From positions 1 to 64,000 of the forward strand of contig CAYYBE010000007.1 of NCBI GenBank assembly GCA_964470345.1: 64,000 bases of DNA, read 5' to 3'. Within the stretch, counting starts at the first letter, position 1. Every line of letters starts with the position of its first letter. Of this stretch, positions 1-9,191 are shown piece after piece. The position numbers and the translations under genes were made by a program. Under the pieces are notes generated by a model, which saw only the letters and a program-made list of their open reading frames with translations, had not been told where the DNA came from and ran no database searches. Source of the DNA: CAYYBE01 sp964470345. Its GTDB lineage: Bacteria; Babelota; Babeliae; Babelales; Babelaceae.

Positions 1-2
1 CA

Positions 3-3000
3 AGTCTTGCGTCGTTAGTCGTAACGGGTCACAGTACAGCAACAGCGCCGGCGTTACGCCTGTTTGGTAATCTTACGGCAACGACAACAGACAATTTCTT
101 AGCAATTGATGGTTCGGGTAACGTCTCGCAAACCACAACCCAAGTTGGTGCGCTTGCTAACGCAACAAGTTCAAACGTTGCAAACACACTCGTGCTCCGT
201 GATGCTAACGGCAATTTTGCCGCAGGGACAATTACTGCTGGACTGATTGGTAACGTAACGGGCAACGTCAGTGGCCAAGTCACGGGAAGTTTACTCGGTA
301 ACGTAACAGGCAACGTCGTAGGTAATCTCTTAGGCAACGTAACGGGTAATGTTGTCGGTAACGTTTCAGGTGCAGCATCAGCTAACGTCTTAAAAGTTGG
401 TGATACAATGACCGGCCAACTGCGCATTAATGACCCAAGCTTAGCGTCGTTAGTACTCACGGGTCACAGCACAACCACGGCGCCGGCGTTACGTCTTACC
501 GGTAATCTTGCGGCAACAAATTTAGATAATTTCTTAGCGATTAACAGTTCGGGCAACGTTTCGCAAACAACGTTGCAAATAGGCATGCTTGCTAATGCAA
601 CAAGTTCCAACGTTGCAAACACGCTCGTGCTGCGTGATAATTCGGGCAATTTTGCAACAAGTGCCATTACGCTTAACGCAGGGACAACGGGTGCAGCAGC
701 ACTTAACTTTGCAGGTAGTGCTGGCACGGGGCTCTACTCGCCGGGCACAAATCAACTTGCGCTTGTGGTTACTAATGCACAAAAATTATATGCCAATAGC
801 ACGGGGATTGGTATCGGAACGACAGCACCGTTTACCCAGTTGACCGTCGGTGGAACTGCATTATTTGCTGGTAGCACAGGTCGAGGAGGCTCTGGACTCT
901 ATGGTGTTTTTGTACAAGGGAACTATGCCTATGTGGCTGATGGTGGGTTTAATACCCTTGATGTCATTGATGTGAGTAATCCTAACAATCCTCGCATCGT
1001 AGCAAGTGTCGCAGGACTTAATGGGCCGGTTGGTGTTTATGTACAGGGGCATTATGTCTATGTAACCAATACTGGTGACGACACCATACAGATCTTTGAT
1101 ATAAGCAATCCAAGTAATCCACTATTACGCAGTACTCTTGGAGGTTTTAGTAGTCCACGATCTATCTATGTTCAAGGATGCTACGCGTATGTTGGTAATG
1201 CAGGTGCCGGAACTCTCCAAGTAGTTGACGTGAGTAACCCTGCTTATCCGGCATTTGCTGGAAGTATTGGTGGTTTTTCTGGCGTACTTTCTCTTTATGT
1301 TGATGGATACTATGTTTATGGGGTTACAAGCGTTTCAGGAACAATTGAAATAGTAGATGCGCGTGATGCATATAATCTCCAGTTTGTGGGAAACTTAGGT
1401 GGTTTAGTTACGCCAGACTCAGTATTTGTACAAGGTAACTATGCCTATATCGTTGACCAGGGCGGTACATTATCAATCATCGATGTAAGCAACCCAAGCA
1501 ATCCTGCATTGGCAGGTTCTCTTGGTGGATTTGGCACCCTGACTACGGTATATGTCCAAGGTCGATATGCCTATGCAATCGATCTAACGGCGAATAATCT
1601 TGTAGTCTTTGACGTAAGCGATCCGACGAGTCCTGTTGTCGTAAGAACGTTAGGCGGTTTTTCTACGCCATTTGGTTTGTTTGTACAGGGCCGTTATGCA
1701 TACGTTAGCAATGCAGGAAACAATATGCTGCAAATTGTCGATCTTGGTGGTGCGCATATTCAACAGCTGGGAACGGGTGACATTCAAACTGGCACGCTTG
1801 CGTCACAGTCAAATCTTGTCGCAGGGAATAATCTTACGGTGGTTGGTGGTACAGCTGTTGGTACAACACTCCAAACTGCAGGCGATGCAACTTTTGGTGG
1901 ACGTGTAACGGTAGGCGACGATCTCTTACTCTATGACGCGACGGGTGGACAGTATGTTGGTCTTAAGGCGCCGACGACGGTTAATACAAGTTACGCGCTG
2001 ACGCTGCCAACCGACCAGGGCGCAGCAGCTAACCAAGTTCTGGCGCAGTCGGCAACGCTTGGCCAATTAACATGGCTGAGTGCAACAAGTCCAAATACCC
2101 CAAGTACGCTCGTCTTGCGTGACAGTAATAACAATTTTGCAGCAGGCACTATTACTGCAGGACTTATTGGCAACGTAACAGGTAACGTCGTTGGCAATGT
2201 ACTCGGTAATGTAACGGGTAACGTTGTTGGTAATGTCTCTGGCGCTGCATCAGCCAACGTCTTAAAAATTGGTGATACGATGACCGGCCAATTGCGTATT
2301 AATGACCCAAGTTTAGCATCGCTCGTTATCACGGGACACAGTACAACAACCGCGCCAGCGTTACGCCTTACGGGTAATCTTACGGCAACAACTGCAGACA
2401 ATTTCTTGGCAATCGACAGTTCGGGTAACGTTTCGCAAACAACGTTGCAAGTTGGTGCCCTTGCCAACGCAACAAGTTCCAACGTTGCAAACACACTCGT
2501 GCTGCGTGACGCTAACGGCAACTTTGCTGCAGGTACTATTACTGCTGGTTTGATTGGCAATGTAACGGGCAATGTCAGTGGCAACGTAACGGGAAGCTTG
2601 CTTGGTAATGTAACGGGTAACGTTGTCGGCAATCTCTTAGGCAACGTAACGGGTAACGTTGTTGGTAATGTCAGTGGCGCTGCGTCAGCAAACGTCTTAA
2701 AAATTGGCGACACAATGACGGGGCAACTACGTATTAACGACCCAACGCTCGCATCGCTTATTCTCACAGGACACAGTACGACAACCGCGCCAGCGTTACG
2801 TCTTACGGGTAATCTTACGGCAACAAATTCAGACAATTTCTTGGCGATCGACGGTTCGGGTAATGTTGCACAAACAACGTTGCAAGTTGGTGCCCTTGCC
2901 AACGCAACAAGTTCCAACGTTGCAAACACGCTTGTATTGCGTGACGCTTCGGGCAACTTCGCAACGAGCGCTCTTACGCTTAACGCAGGCACAACGGGCG

Positions 3001-6000
3001 CAGCAGCGCTTAACTTTGCAGGAAGTGCTGGTACGGGGCTCTACTCACCGGGCACCAACCAACTCGCGCTTGTTGCCAATAACGCACAAACATTATATGC
3101 CAATAGTACGGGCGTTGGGATCGGGACTTCTGCACCGTTTACGCAACTGACCGTTGGTGGAACCGCCCTGTTGGCAGGAACCACAGGAACGGTTGTGTCA
3201 GGGCCACAGGCAGTGTATGTACAAGGGCGCTATGCGTATGTCACAGATACGTTTAGTGACTCGTTTTCTGTTATTGATGTGAGTGATGTTAATAATCCGG
3301 CTGTTATTGGTGTTATGAGTGTGGGGGACCAACCGAAGTCAGTTTTTGTTCAGGGTAGGTACGCGTATGTGCTTAATGATGCTTCCAATTCGCTTTTAAT
3401 TATTGACGTCAGTAATCCAAGCAGCCCTAAACTTATTGGAACGCTGAACTCAGGCTTGTCGAGTCCACAAGCAATCTATGTGCAGGGTACGTATGCGTAC
3501 ATTGCAAACTCAGGAAATGGAACAGTATCGATTGTTGATGTGGGGGTTCCAGATCGGCCAACGATTGTTGCCGCTCCAGCAACGGGCGCAGGAACATACT
3601 CGGTCTATGTACAGGGTCGCTATGCTTATGTCGCGAATGCAAGTGCCCAGACGTTGTCGATTATTGATGTAAGTAATCCGCGAGTGCCATTATTGGCCGG
3701 TACGGTAACGGGGTTGTCGAACCCCTATGCTGTAGCTGTGCAGGGGCGCTATGCCTACGTAACCAATGGAGGTACTAAAGTACTTTCAATCATTGATGTG
3801 AGTAATCCAAGTAATCCAATTAAAATGGCAGATTATGCTGTTGGTAGTGGGCCTTTTGCAGTCTATGTACAGGGGCGTTATGCATACGTAACCAATGCTT
3901 TAGGATTTTCTATTTTGGTGATTGACGTAAGTATACCGACGAGTCCAGTGCTGGTACGTACGATTACTGGTTTAAGTGTTCCATTTGTGAGCTTTATCCA
4001 AGGGCGCTATGCCTACGTAGCAAATAATGGAACGAATGCATTGCAAATTGTTGATCTTGGCGGTGCGTATATGCAGCAGTTGGAAACAGGTGGTATCGAA
4101 ACCGGTACACTTGCAACGCGGGAAAATGTTGCCATAGGCAATGATCTTGATGTTCGTGGTGGTGCCGCCATTGGTCGTGGTTTGCAAGTCACGGGTGACG
4201 TAGCGCTTGATGGTAAAGTTACTGTAACGAGTACGTTACAATTATTACGTAACGCTTCAGCCGCGACTACCGACAAATTCTTGACGATTAATAGCTCAGG
4301 AAATGTCACACAATCACCACTCTCAATAAATACACTTCTTAACGCAACCAGTAGTAATGTTGCCAACACACTTGCGCTGCGTGACAATGCAGGTGGTTTT
4401 GCTGCAGGGACTATTGTGGCCAACCAGGTTGGTGTTGGAACAACAGCGCCGTTTACTCAGTTGACTGTTGGTGGATCGTTAACCAGCGTGGGTACGGTGA
4501 CTGGATTAAGTGGTCCGTCAGCTGTGTATGTTCAGGGTCGGTATGCTTACGTAGCAAATATATTTGGGAATTCGTTGTCAGTTATTGATGTAAGCAATCC
4601 AAGCAACCCAGTGTCCCTAGGATCAGTGCTAACAGGTATACATCCACAGTCAGTGTATGTACAAGGTCGATATGCATATGTGGCCAATTACAATGGAGAT
4701 TCGTTGTCGGTTATTGACATAAGTAACCCAAGTAGTCCCAAGCTTGTTCAGTCTGTTTCTACTGGGGGCTTGTCTCCCCTTTCCTTCTGTGTACAGGGTC
4801 GTTATGCATATGTAGTCAATAGTAGTAGTCATACGATGTCGATTATTGATGTGAGCAATCCAAACAGCCCCCTGGTTGTTGGCTCTGTTCCTACAGGTGG
4901 CTCGTTTCCTTTTTCCGTTTATGTACAGGGACGGTATGCGTATATAGCTAATTTCAGTGATAGTTTGCTGTCGGTCATTGATGTAAGTAATCCAAGCAGT
5001 CCCCAGTTTGTTGGGTCTGCCTTGACGGGTGGCTCGTCTCCTTTCTCCGTCTATGTACAGGGTCGCTATGCATATGTAGCCAATTACGGCAGTGATACGA
5101 TGTCGATTCTTGACGTGAGCAATCCAAGCAGTCCTGTTTCTGTCGGGACGGTGGCAACGGGGACTGATCCATATTGTGTGTACGTACAAGGGCGGTATGC
5201 CTATGTGGTGAATTACAGCGGAAATTCGATGTCGATTATTGATATAAGTACTCCAAGTAGTCCGGTGGTTGTACGAACGGTGGGAACGGGCGCGAATCCA
5301 CAATCAGTGTATGTACAAGGACGGTATGCATATGTTGTGAATAATGGTGCCAACAACCTCCAAATCATCGACCTTGGTGGTGCATATCTGCAACAACTTG
5401 AAGCGGGTGGACTTGAAACGGGGACACTTGCAACGCGTAGCAACGTTGCCATCGGCAATAACCTTGATGTAAAGGGCGGTGCCGTTATTGGTAGAAACCT
5501 GGATGTGAACGGACAACTTACCGCCATGAACGCTGCGGGTAACACTGGTACTGAGCTTACCTCTCCGCTCCGCTTGGTTAACCTCTCTTCAGGCGCTGCA
5601 GCTGACAATGTTTTGGCCGTTGATGTGAGCGGTAATGTGACGCAATCAACATTCGGGAGTTTACTTACGAATGGAACAAGTTCAAACGTCGCCAATACAC
5701 TTGTTAAGCGTGATAATTCCGGCAATTTTGCCATGAGCTCTCTTACACTTAACGCCGGTACAGCCGGGGCAACAGCGCTCAATTTTGCAGGCAGTGCAGG
5801 CACGGGCCTGTATTCACCGGGTGTTGACCAACTTGCTCTTTCGGCAAATAGCGCGCAGGTGCTGTATGCGAACGCGACGGGGGTTGGGATTGGAACGGCA
5901 ACTCCGATTGCGCAGCTTACCGTTGGCGGCAATGCACTTCTTGCAGGTTCTGTTGGAACGGCGGCCTCTCCTAACTATTTGTATGTGCAGGGGCGGTATG

Positions 6001-8615
6001 CTTACGTCGGCAATAGTTATTCAGGCTCTGCCGCGGTGCAAAGTATAGACTTTAGTAATCCAGCAAGCCCCACCGTCATTGGCGCGTTACCGTTGCCCAA
6101 TGGTGCTCCTCAGACATTGTATGTCCAAGGTCGGTATGCCTACGTCGTGACTGCTGATGCTCGACTCTATGTTGTCGATATGAGTAATCAGGCGGGTATG
6201 CTTGTTGTTGGTAGTGTTGCGGTGAATAGTTTGCCGTATTCTGTCTATGTGCAGGGTCGCTATGCGTATATTGCCAGTATTGGTGCAAACTCTGTGCAGG
6301 TTGTTGATGTCAGTAACCCTGCGAGTCCCGTTGTTGTTGGTGTAGTAACGGGATTTAATAATCCTCGAGGTATTACGGTGCAGGGCCGTTATGCGTTTGT
6401 AGGGAATTTTTCAGGTAATACGCTGCAAGCTATCGATATATCGAATCCAGCACAACCGCGTCGTTTAGCAACAGCCGCTACACAAAACAATCCCATAGCA
6501 GTAGCCGTGCAAGGGCGTTATGCTTACGTTTTGAATTATAGCCAGTCAAGTATGCAGATTTTTGATGTGAGTAATCCATCAAGTATCCCTGCGGCGTTGA
6601 GCTCGATTGCAACTGTGGCAAATCCTCGGGGTCTCTCGGTCCAGGGCCGTTATGCGTATGTTGCAAGTACTGGCAATAATCTTGTGCAGGTCTTTGATAT
6701 TAGTAATCCGCAAGCTCCAGTATTCGTTCGTAACGTAAGCGTGGGAACGGGTAGCTTGGGACTTCTTGCGGTGCAGGGTAGATATCTGTATGTCTGTAAT
6801 AGGACTAACAATGTGCTTGCGGTGATTGACCTTGGCGGTGCGTCTATCCAGCAGCTTGAAGCTGGCGGTATTGAAACAGGTACGCTTGCAACACGGGAAA
6901 ATCTTGCTGTTGGTAATGATCTTGATGTTAAAGGTGGCACAACGCTTGCCCGTGGTTTCCATGCAACGGGAAGCAGTAGTATCTTGGGTGACGTTGTGAT
7001 TACCAACACCAATATGGTCATCGAGGGAAGTGCAACTACTACGCAACCGCCGCGCTGGTTAGTGGTACAAGGACGGTATGCGTATGCTCTTAACTCGACG
7101 GGCGGGAGTTCAATGTTGATTTTTGATGTGAGTTCTACAACGCCTGTCCTTGTTGGTACGCAAACAGGAGTAGGGACTACTCCTCGGTCTGTTGCTGTGC
7201 AAGGGCGCTATGCCTATGTAGTTTCTGATAGTGCTACGATTGTTGTCGTTGATATCAGTAATCCAAGTAGCCCCTTCTTGGCAGGATCAGCGGGTATCCC
7301 GAATGTGGGGTATAGTATCTACGTGCAAGGACGTTATGCGTATATCATCAGTAATGTGAACGCTCTTTATATTGTCGACATTAGCAATCCATCCTCTCCC
7401 CAGTATTTAGTGACTTACTCGAACTCTCTCAGTAACCCAGCCAATGTGTGGGTGCAAGGTAGATACGCCTATGTTGCTAATAATACCGTTTCCCCAAATC
7501 CTACGATAACTGTCGTTGATGTGAGTAATCCAACTGCTCCGGTGCTTGTAAGTAATTATTTTGGGACATCTAGCTATCGCGCTATTACCGTACAAGGTCG
7601 TTATGCCTATGCAATTGGTTTTAATGGAATGGATATTATTGATATAAAAAACCCAGCTTCACTTACCTTAGTCGGAAGTTTTGTGTCTGGAGTTAATACG
7701 CCCAATCAGCTGAGTGTCCAAGGGCGGTATGCCTATATAACTAACTTTGCACAGAGTACCGTCTCAATTGTCGATGTTAGCAATCCGGCAAGTCCGCTGC
7801 TCGTTAATACCTTACGTGGATTTAATGGAGTGGTTGGTGTGCAGGTCCAGGGTCGCTTTGCCTACGTATGTGATTTTACTGCCGGTAAAATTGAAGTTGT
7901 TGATCTCGGTGGAACCTATATCCAACAGTTGGAAGCAGGTGGTATTGAAACGGGTACACTGGCAACGCGTAGTAATACTGCAATTGGTAATGACCTTGAC
8001 GTTAAAGGTGGTATGGGCACTGGACGAAGTATGTATGTTAATGGGCAAATTACGGCGATTAATGCAACGGGCTCGGGAACGGGAACTGCTACCACATCTC
8101 CGCTGCGCATCGTTTCTATTCCAACTGGTACGTTTGGTACGACGTTGGGTCTTGATGTGAGCGGTAACGTTGGGATATTGCCCTCAAGTCAGCGCTTTAA
8201 AGAAAATATTGTGCCGTTAACCACTGAGTCTGATCTGCTCTATTCGTTAACTCCGGTCAAATATGATTATAAACCTGAGTATGGTGGCGGTAAGGGAATG
8301 TATGGATTTATCGCAGAAGATCTTGCGCAGGTGTATCCAACGATTATTAACTACGACGAGCATGGGTTGATCAATAACTATATTCATTCAACGCTGCATG
8401 CGCTGACGATCAAAGAACTGCAAAAACATAAAAAGACACTCGATAGCCATAAGGCAACACTGAGCGCATTGTTGTACACTGACAGCAGCATGCAGACAGA
8501 ACTTACCACGCATGAGCGGCTCGTGCGGGATGTATTGATTACCGTGGCGAGTATGCAGGCAGCGGTGAGTGATTTGCGCAACCCATCGACGCTTATTCGA
8601 CCCTGTCGGCCATAG
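3..8615 (+). CDS. Giant surface fibre/adhesin: five LVIVD beta-propellers plus C-terminal S74 chaperone domain (5' end outside window)
   Basis: The frame is open from the first bases of the window and already lies inside a repeat, so the 5' end is missing; a GTG at 192 is internal. The visible part is about 2870 residues. Low-complexity segments built on NVTG/NVVG repeats (about 250-375, 2160-2250, 2545-2690) alternate with five LVIVD blocks at about 900-1750, 3190-4060, 4500-5380, 5965-6840 and 7050-7910. Each block holds seven copies of a VQGRYAYV-like strand, as in a seven-bladed propeller, and ends in a conserved linker (DLGG, QQLE, ETGTLA, GN.L.V.GG). The C terminus (about 8185-8430) matches the peptidase S74/endosialidase chaperone domain: SSQRFK keeps a Ser and Lys five apart, and YGFIAEDL follows. 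A coiled coil ends the protein. Likely a trimeric surface fibre or adhesin; the role is inferred. It overlaps the convergent regulator gene by 23 bp. Confidence 0.85.
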   Translation, partial: SLASLVVTGHSTATAPALRLFGNLTATTTDNFLAIDGSGNVSQTTTQVGALANATSSNVANTLVLRDANGNFAAGTITAGLIGNVTGNVSGQVTGSLLGNVTGNVVGNLLGNVTGNVVGNVSGAASANVLKVGDTMTGQLRINDPSLASLVLTGHSTTTAPALRLTGNLAATNLDNFLAINSSGNVSQTTLQIGMLANATSSNVANTLVLRDNSGNFATSAITLNAGTTGAAALNFAGSAGTGLYSPGTNQLALVVTNAQKLYANSTGIGIGTTAPFTQLTVGGTALFAGSTGRGGSGLYGVFVQGNYAYVADGGFNTLDVIDVSNPNNPRIVASVAGLNGPVGVYVQGHYVYVTNTGDDTIQIFDISNPSNPLLRSTLGGFSSPRSIYVQGCYAYVGNAGAGTLQVVDVSNPAYPAFAGSIGGFSGVLSLYVDGYYVYGVTSVSGTIEIVDARDAYNLQFVGNLGGLVTPDSVFVQGNYAYIVDQGGTLSIIDVSNPSNPALAGSLGGFGTLTTVYVQGRYAYAIDLTANNLVVFDVSDPTSPVVVRTLGGFSTPFGLFVQGRYAYVSNAGNNMLQIVDLGGAHIQQLGTGDIQTGTLASQSNLVAGNNLTVVGGTAVGTTLQTAGDATFGGRVTVGDDLLLYDATGGQYVGLKAPTTVNTSYALTLPTDQGAAANQVLAQSATLGQLTWLSATSPNTPSTLVLRDSNNNFAAGTITAGLIGNVTGNVVGNVLGNVTGNVVGNVSGAASANVLKIGDTMTGQLRINDPSLASLVITGHSTTTAPALRLTGNLTATTADNFLAIDSSGNVSQTTLQVGALANATSSNVANTLVLRDANGNFAAGTITAGLIGNVTGNVSGNVTGSLLGNVTGNVVGNLLGNVTGNVVGNVSGAASANVLKIGDTMTGQLRINDPTLASLILTGHSTTTAPALRLTGNLTATNSDNFLAIDGSGNVAQTTLQVGALANATSSNVANTLVLRDASGNFATSALTLNAGTTGAAALNFAGSAGTGLYSPGTNQLALVANNAQTLYANSTGVGIGTSAPFTQLTVGGTALLAGTTGTVVSGPQAVYVQGRYAYVTDTFSDSFSVIDVSDVNNPAVIGVMSVGDQPKSVFVQGRYAYVLNDASNSLLIIDVSNPSSPKLIGTLNSGLSSPQAIYVQGTYAYIANSGNGTVSIVDVGVPDRPTIVAAPATGAGTYSVYVQGRYAYVANASAQTLSIIDVSNPRVPLLAGTVTGLSNPYAVAVQGRYAYVTNGGTKVLSIIDVSNPSNPIKMADYAVGSGPFAVYVQGRYAYVTNALGFSILVIDVSIPTSPVLVRTITGLSVPFVSFIQGRYAYVANNGTNALQIVDLGGAYMQQLETGGIETGTLATRENVAIGNDLDVRGGAAIGRGLQVTGDVALDGKVTVTSTLQLLRNASAATTDKFLTINSSGNVTQSPLSINTLLNATSSNVANTLALRDNAGGFAAGTIVANQVGVGTTAPFTQLTVGGSLTSVGTVTGLSGPSAVYVQGRYAYVANIFGNSLSVIDVSNPSNPVSLGSVLTGIHPQSVYVQGRYAYVANYNGDSLSVIDISNPSSPKLVQSVSTGGLSPLSFCVQGRYAYVVNSSSHTMSIIDVSNPNSPLVVGSVPTGGSFPFSVYVQGRYAYIANFSDSLLSVIDVSNPSSPQFVGSALTGGSSPFSVYVQGRYAYVANYGSDTMSILDVSNPSSPVSVGTVATGTDPYCVYVQGRYAYVVNYSGNSMSIIDISTPSSPVVVRTVGTGANPQSVYVQGRYAYVVNNGANNLQIIDLGGAYLQQLEAGGLETGTLATRSNVAIGNNLDVKGGAVIGRNLDVNGQLTAMNAAGNTGTELTSPLRLVNLSSGAAADNVLAVDVSGNVTQSTFGSLLTNGTSSNVANTLVKRDNSGNFAMSSLTLNAGTAGATALNFAGSAGTGLYSPGVDQLALSANSAQVLYANATGVGIGTATPIAQLTVGGNALLAGSVGTAASPNYLYVQGRYAYVGNSYSGSAAVQSIDFSNPASPTVIGALPLPNGAPQTLYVQGRYAYVVTADARLYVVDMSNQAGMLVVGSVAVNSLPYSVYVQGRYAYIASIGANSVQVVDVSNPASPVVVGVVTGFNNPRGITVQGRYAFVGNFSGNTLQAIDISNPAQPRRLATAATQNNPIAVAVQGRYAYVLNYSQSSMQIFDVSNPSSIPAALSSIATVANPRGLSVQGRYAYVASTGNNLVQVFDISNPQAPVFVRNVSVGTGSLGLLAVQGRYLYVCNRTNNVLAVIDLGGASIQQLEAGGIETGTLATRENLAVGNDLDVKGGTTLARGFHATGSSSILGDVVITNTNMVIEGSATTTQPPRWLVVQGRYAYALNSTGGSSMLIFDVSSTTPVLVGTQTGVGTTPRSVAVQGRYAYVVSDSATIVVVDISNPSSPFLAGSAGIPNVGYSIYVQGRYAYIISNVNALYIVDISNPSSPQYLVTYSNSLSNPANVWVQGRYAYVANNTVSPNPTITVVDVSNPTAPVLVSNYFGTSSYRAITVQGRYAYAIGFNGMDIIDIKNPASLTLVGSFVSGVNTPNQLSVQGRYAYITNFAQSTVSIVDVSNPASPLLVNTLRGFNGVVGVQVQGRFAYVCDFTAGKIEVVDLGGTYIQQLEAGGIETGTLATRSNTAIGNDLDVKGGMGTGRSMYVNGQITAINATGSGTGTATTSPLRIVSIPTGTFGTTLGLDVSGNVGILPSSQRFKENIVPLTTESDLLYSLTPVKYDYKPEYGGGKGMYGFIAEDLAQVYPTIINYDEHGLINNYIHSTLHALTIKELQKHKKTLDSHKATLSALLYTDSSMQTELTTHERLVRDVLITVASMQAAVSDLRNPSTLIRPCRP
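145..440 (+). repeat. Long near-identical internal repeat of the giant fibre gene
   Basis: This stretch, encoding SSNVANTLVLRD followed by the NVTG/NVVG segment and GDTMTGQLRINDP, recurs in near-identical form at about 2085-2340 (with a shorter NVTG part) and about 2456-2760. The downstream stretch encoding GSAGTGLYSPG and IGIGT also recurs, at about 715-850, 3020-3150 and 5785-5910. DNA-level similarity is high enough for homologous recombination between copies, which would change the number of modules. Confidence 0.8.
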
Positions 8616-9155
8616 CGGGTAGATGATGGCTGGTGTCCTGCGCTTCAGGAGCAAACGGGCCGATGCGGAAGCGTTTACAGGCGCGATAGGCGGTGCTGCG
8701 ATCAACTCCCAAAAAGTCGGCGACCTTGATATAGCTTTTGAGCAGATTATAGAGAGCGCAAAAAAGCTTTTTATTTTTTAGCACTGCTTTACCCTGTCGC
8801 TGACATTCTGCTTTTAAAGCGTTAGGATCATCAAAGCCGAGATCTAAAGTCATAGAACCCTCAAGTCCCTGTTTATGACATTTGCGTACGAGGCGAGCTT
8901 TAATATCCTGTTGCAGTTCACAAAGGCTGCTTGGCAATGTCCCAGAGGCTAACGTTTCAATCAAGGTTGATGGGAGTAACTGTTCATCGGCTGCAAGAGG
9001 TTCGCCTGCAATCTGTTTACTTATACCAACAATAAGATCCTGTACTTGGTCTTTGGGTACCAAAGCTAAAAGTGGCAGAGCCAAATGATTTTTTGAAAGC
9101 TCCTCATAGAGGGCTGCAGAAAATAGAGCTCTTTCGTAACCAACTTGTCCTCAGG
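8593..9155 (-). pseudogene. C-terminal part of a broken NtrC-type regulator (AAA+ end plus Fis-type HTH)
   Basis: The frame is open from about 9146 down to the stop at 8593, with no convincing start codon. LFSAALYEEL followed by LPLLALVPKDQVQDL aligns with the FREDLYYRL...LPPLRER.EDI stretch of sigma54 activators. SGTLPSSLCELQQDI aligns with the WPGNVRELEN stretch, and KVADFLGVDRSTAYRACKRF is a Fis-type helix-turn-helix. It therefore continues the frame that stops at 9156, but in another register. Read alone it would be a 163-residue DNA-binding protein starting at a TTG at 9084; I think it is the tail of a frameshifted gene. It overlaps the end of the giant fibre gene. Confidence 0.7.
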
Positions 9156-9191
9156 TTAAGTTGTGAAACAAAACCCGGGGTATCGAAAGAG
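9129..9191. repeat. Nested inverted repeat at the break in the regulator gene
   Basis: Outer arms CTCTTTCG (9129-9136) and CGAAAGAG (9184-9191) enclose an inner palindrome (9141-9151 against 9153-9163, arms CAACTT/AAGTTG). The TAA that ends the upstream half of the regulator lies inside the inner palindrome. Part of it (TGTGAA...CCC..GGGGTATC, about 9162-9183) resembles the palindromic element seen in frame inside murE, in opposite orientation relative to the gene. This suggests that insertion of a short palindromic element caused the break. Confidence 0.5.

Noticed and set aside
1991..2992. Long open frame antisense to the giant fibre gene (and a similar one at 4650-5303)
   Set aside because: They mirror the repeats of the sense gene, have Pro/Thr/Leu-rich or basic low-complexity products and no ribosome site; they are shadows of repetitive coding DNA.
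9146..9160. Programmed frameshift joining the two halves of the regulator
   Set aside because: I see no slippery heptamer followed by a stimulatory structure in the right order, and extra sequence is present at the junction; decay fits better.
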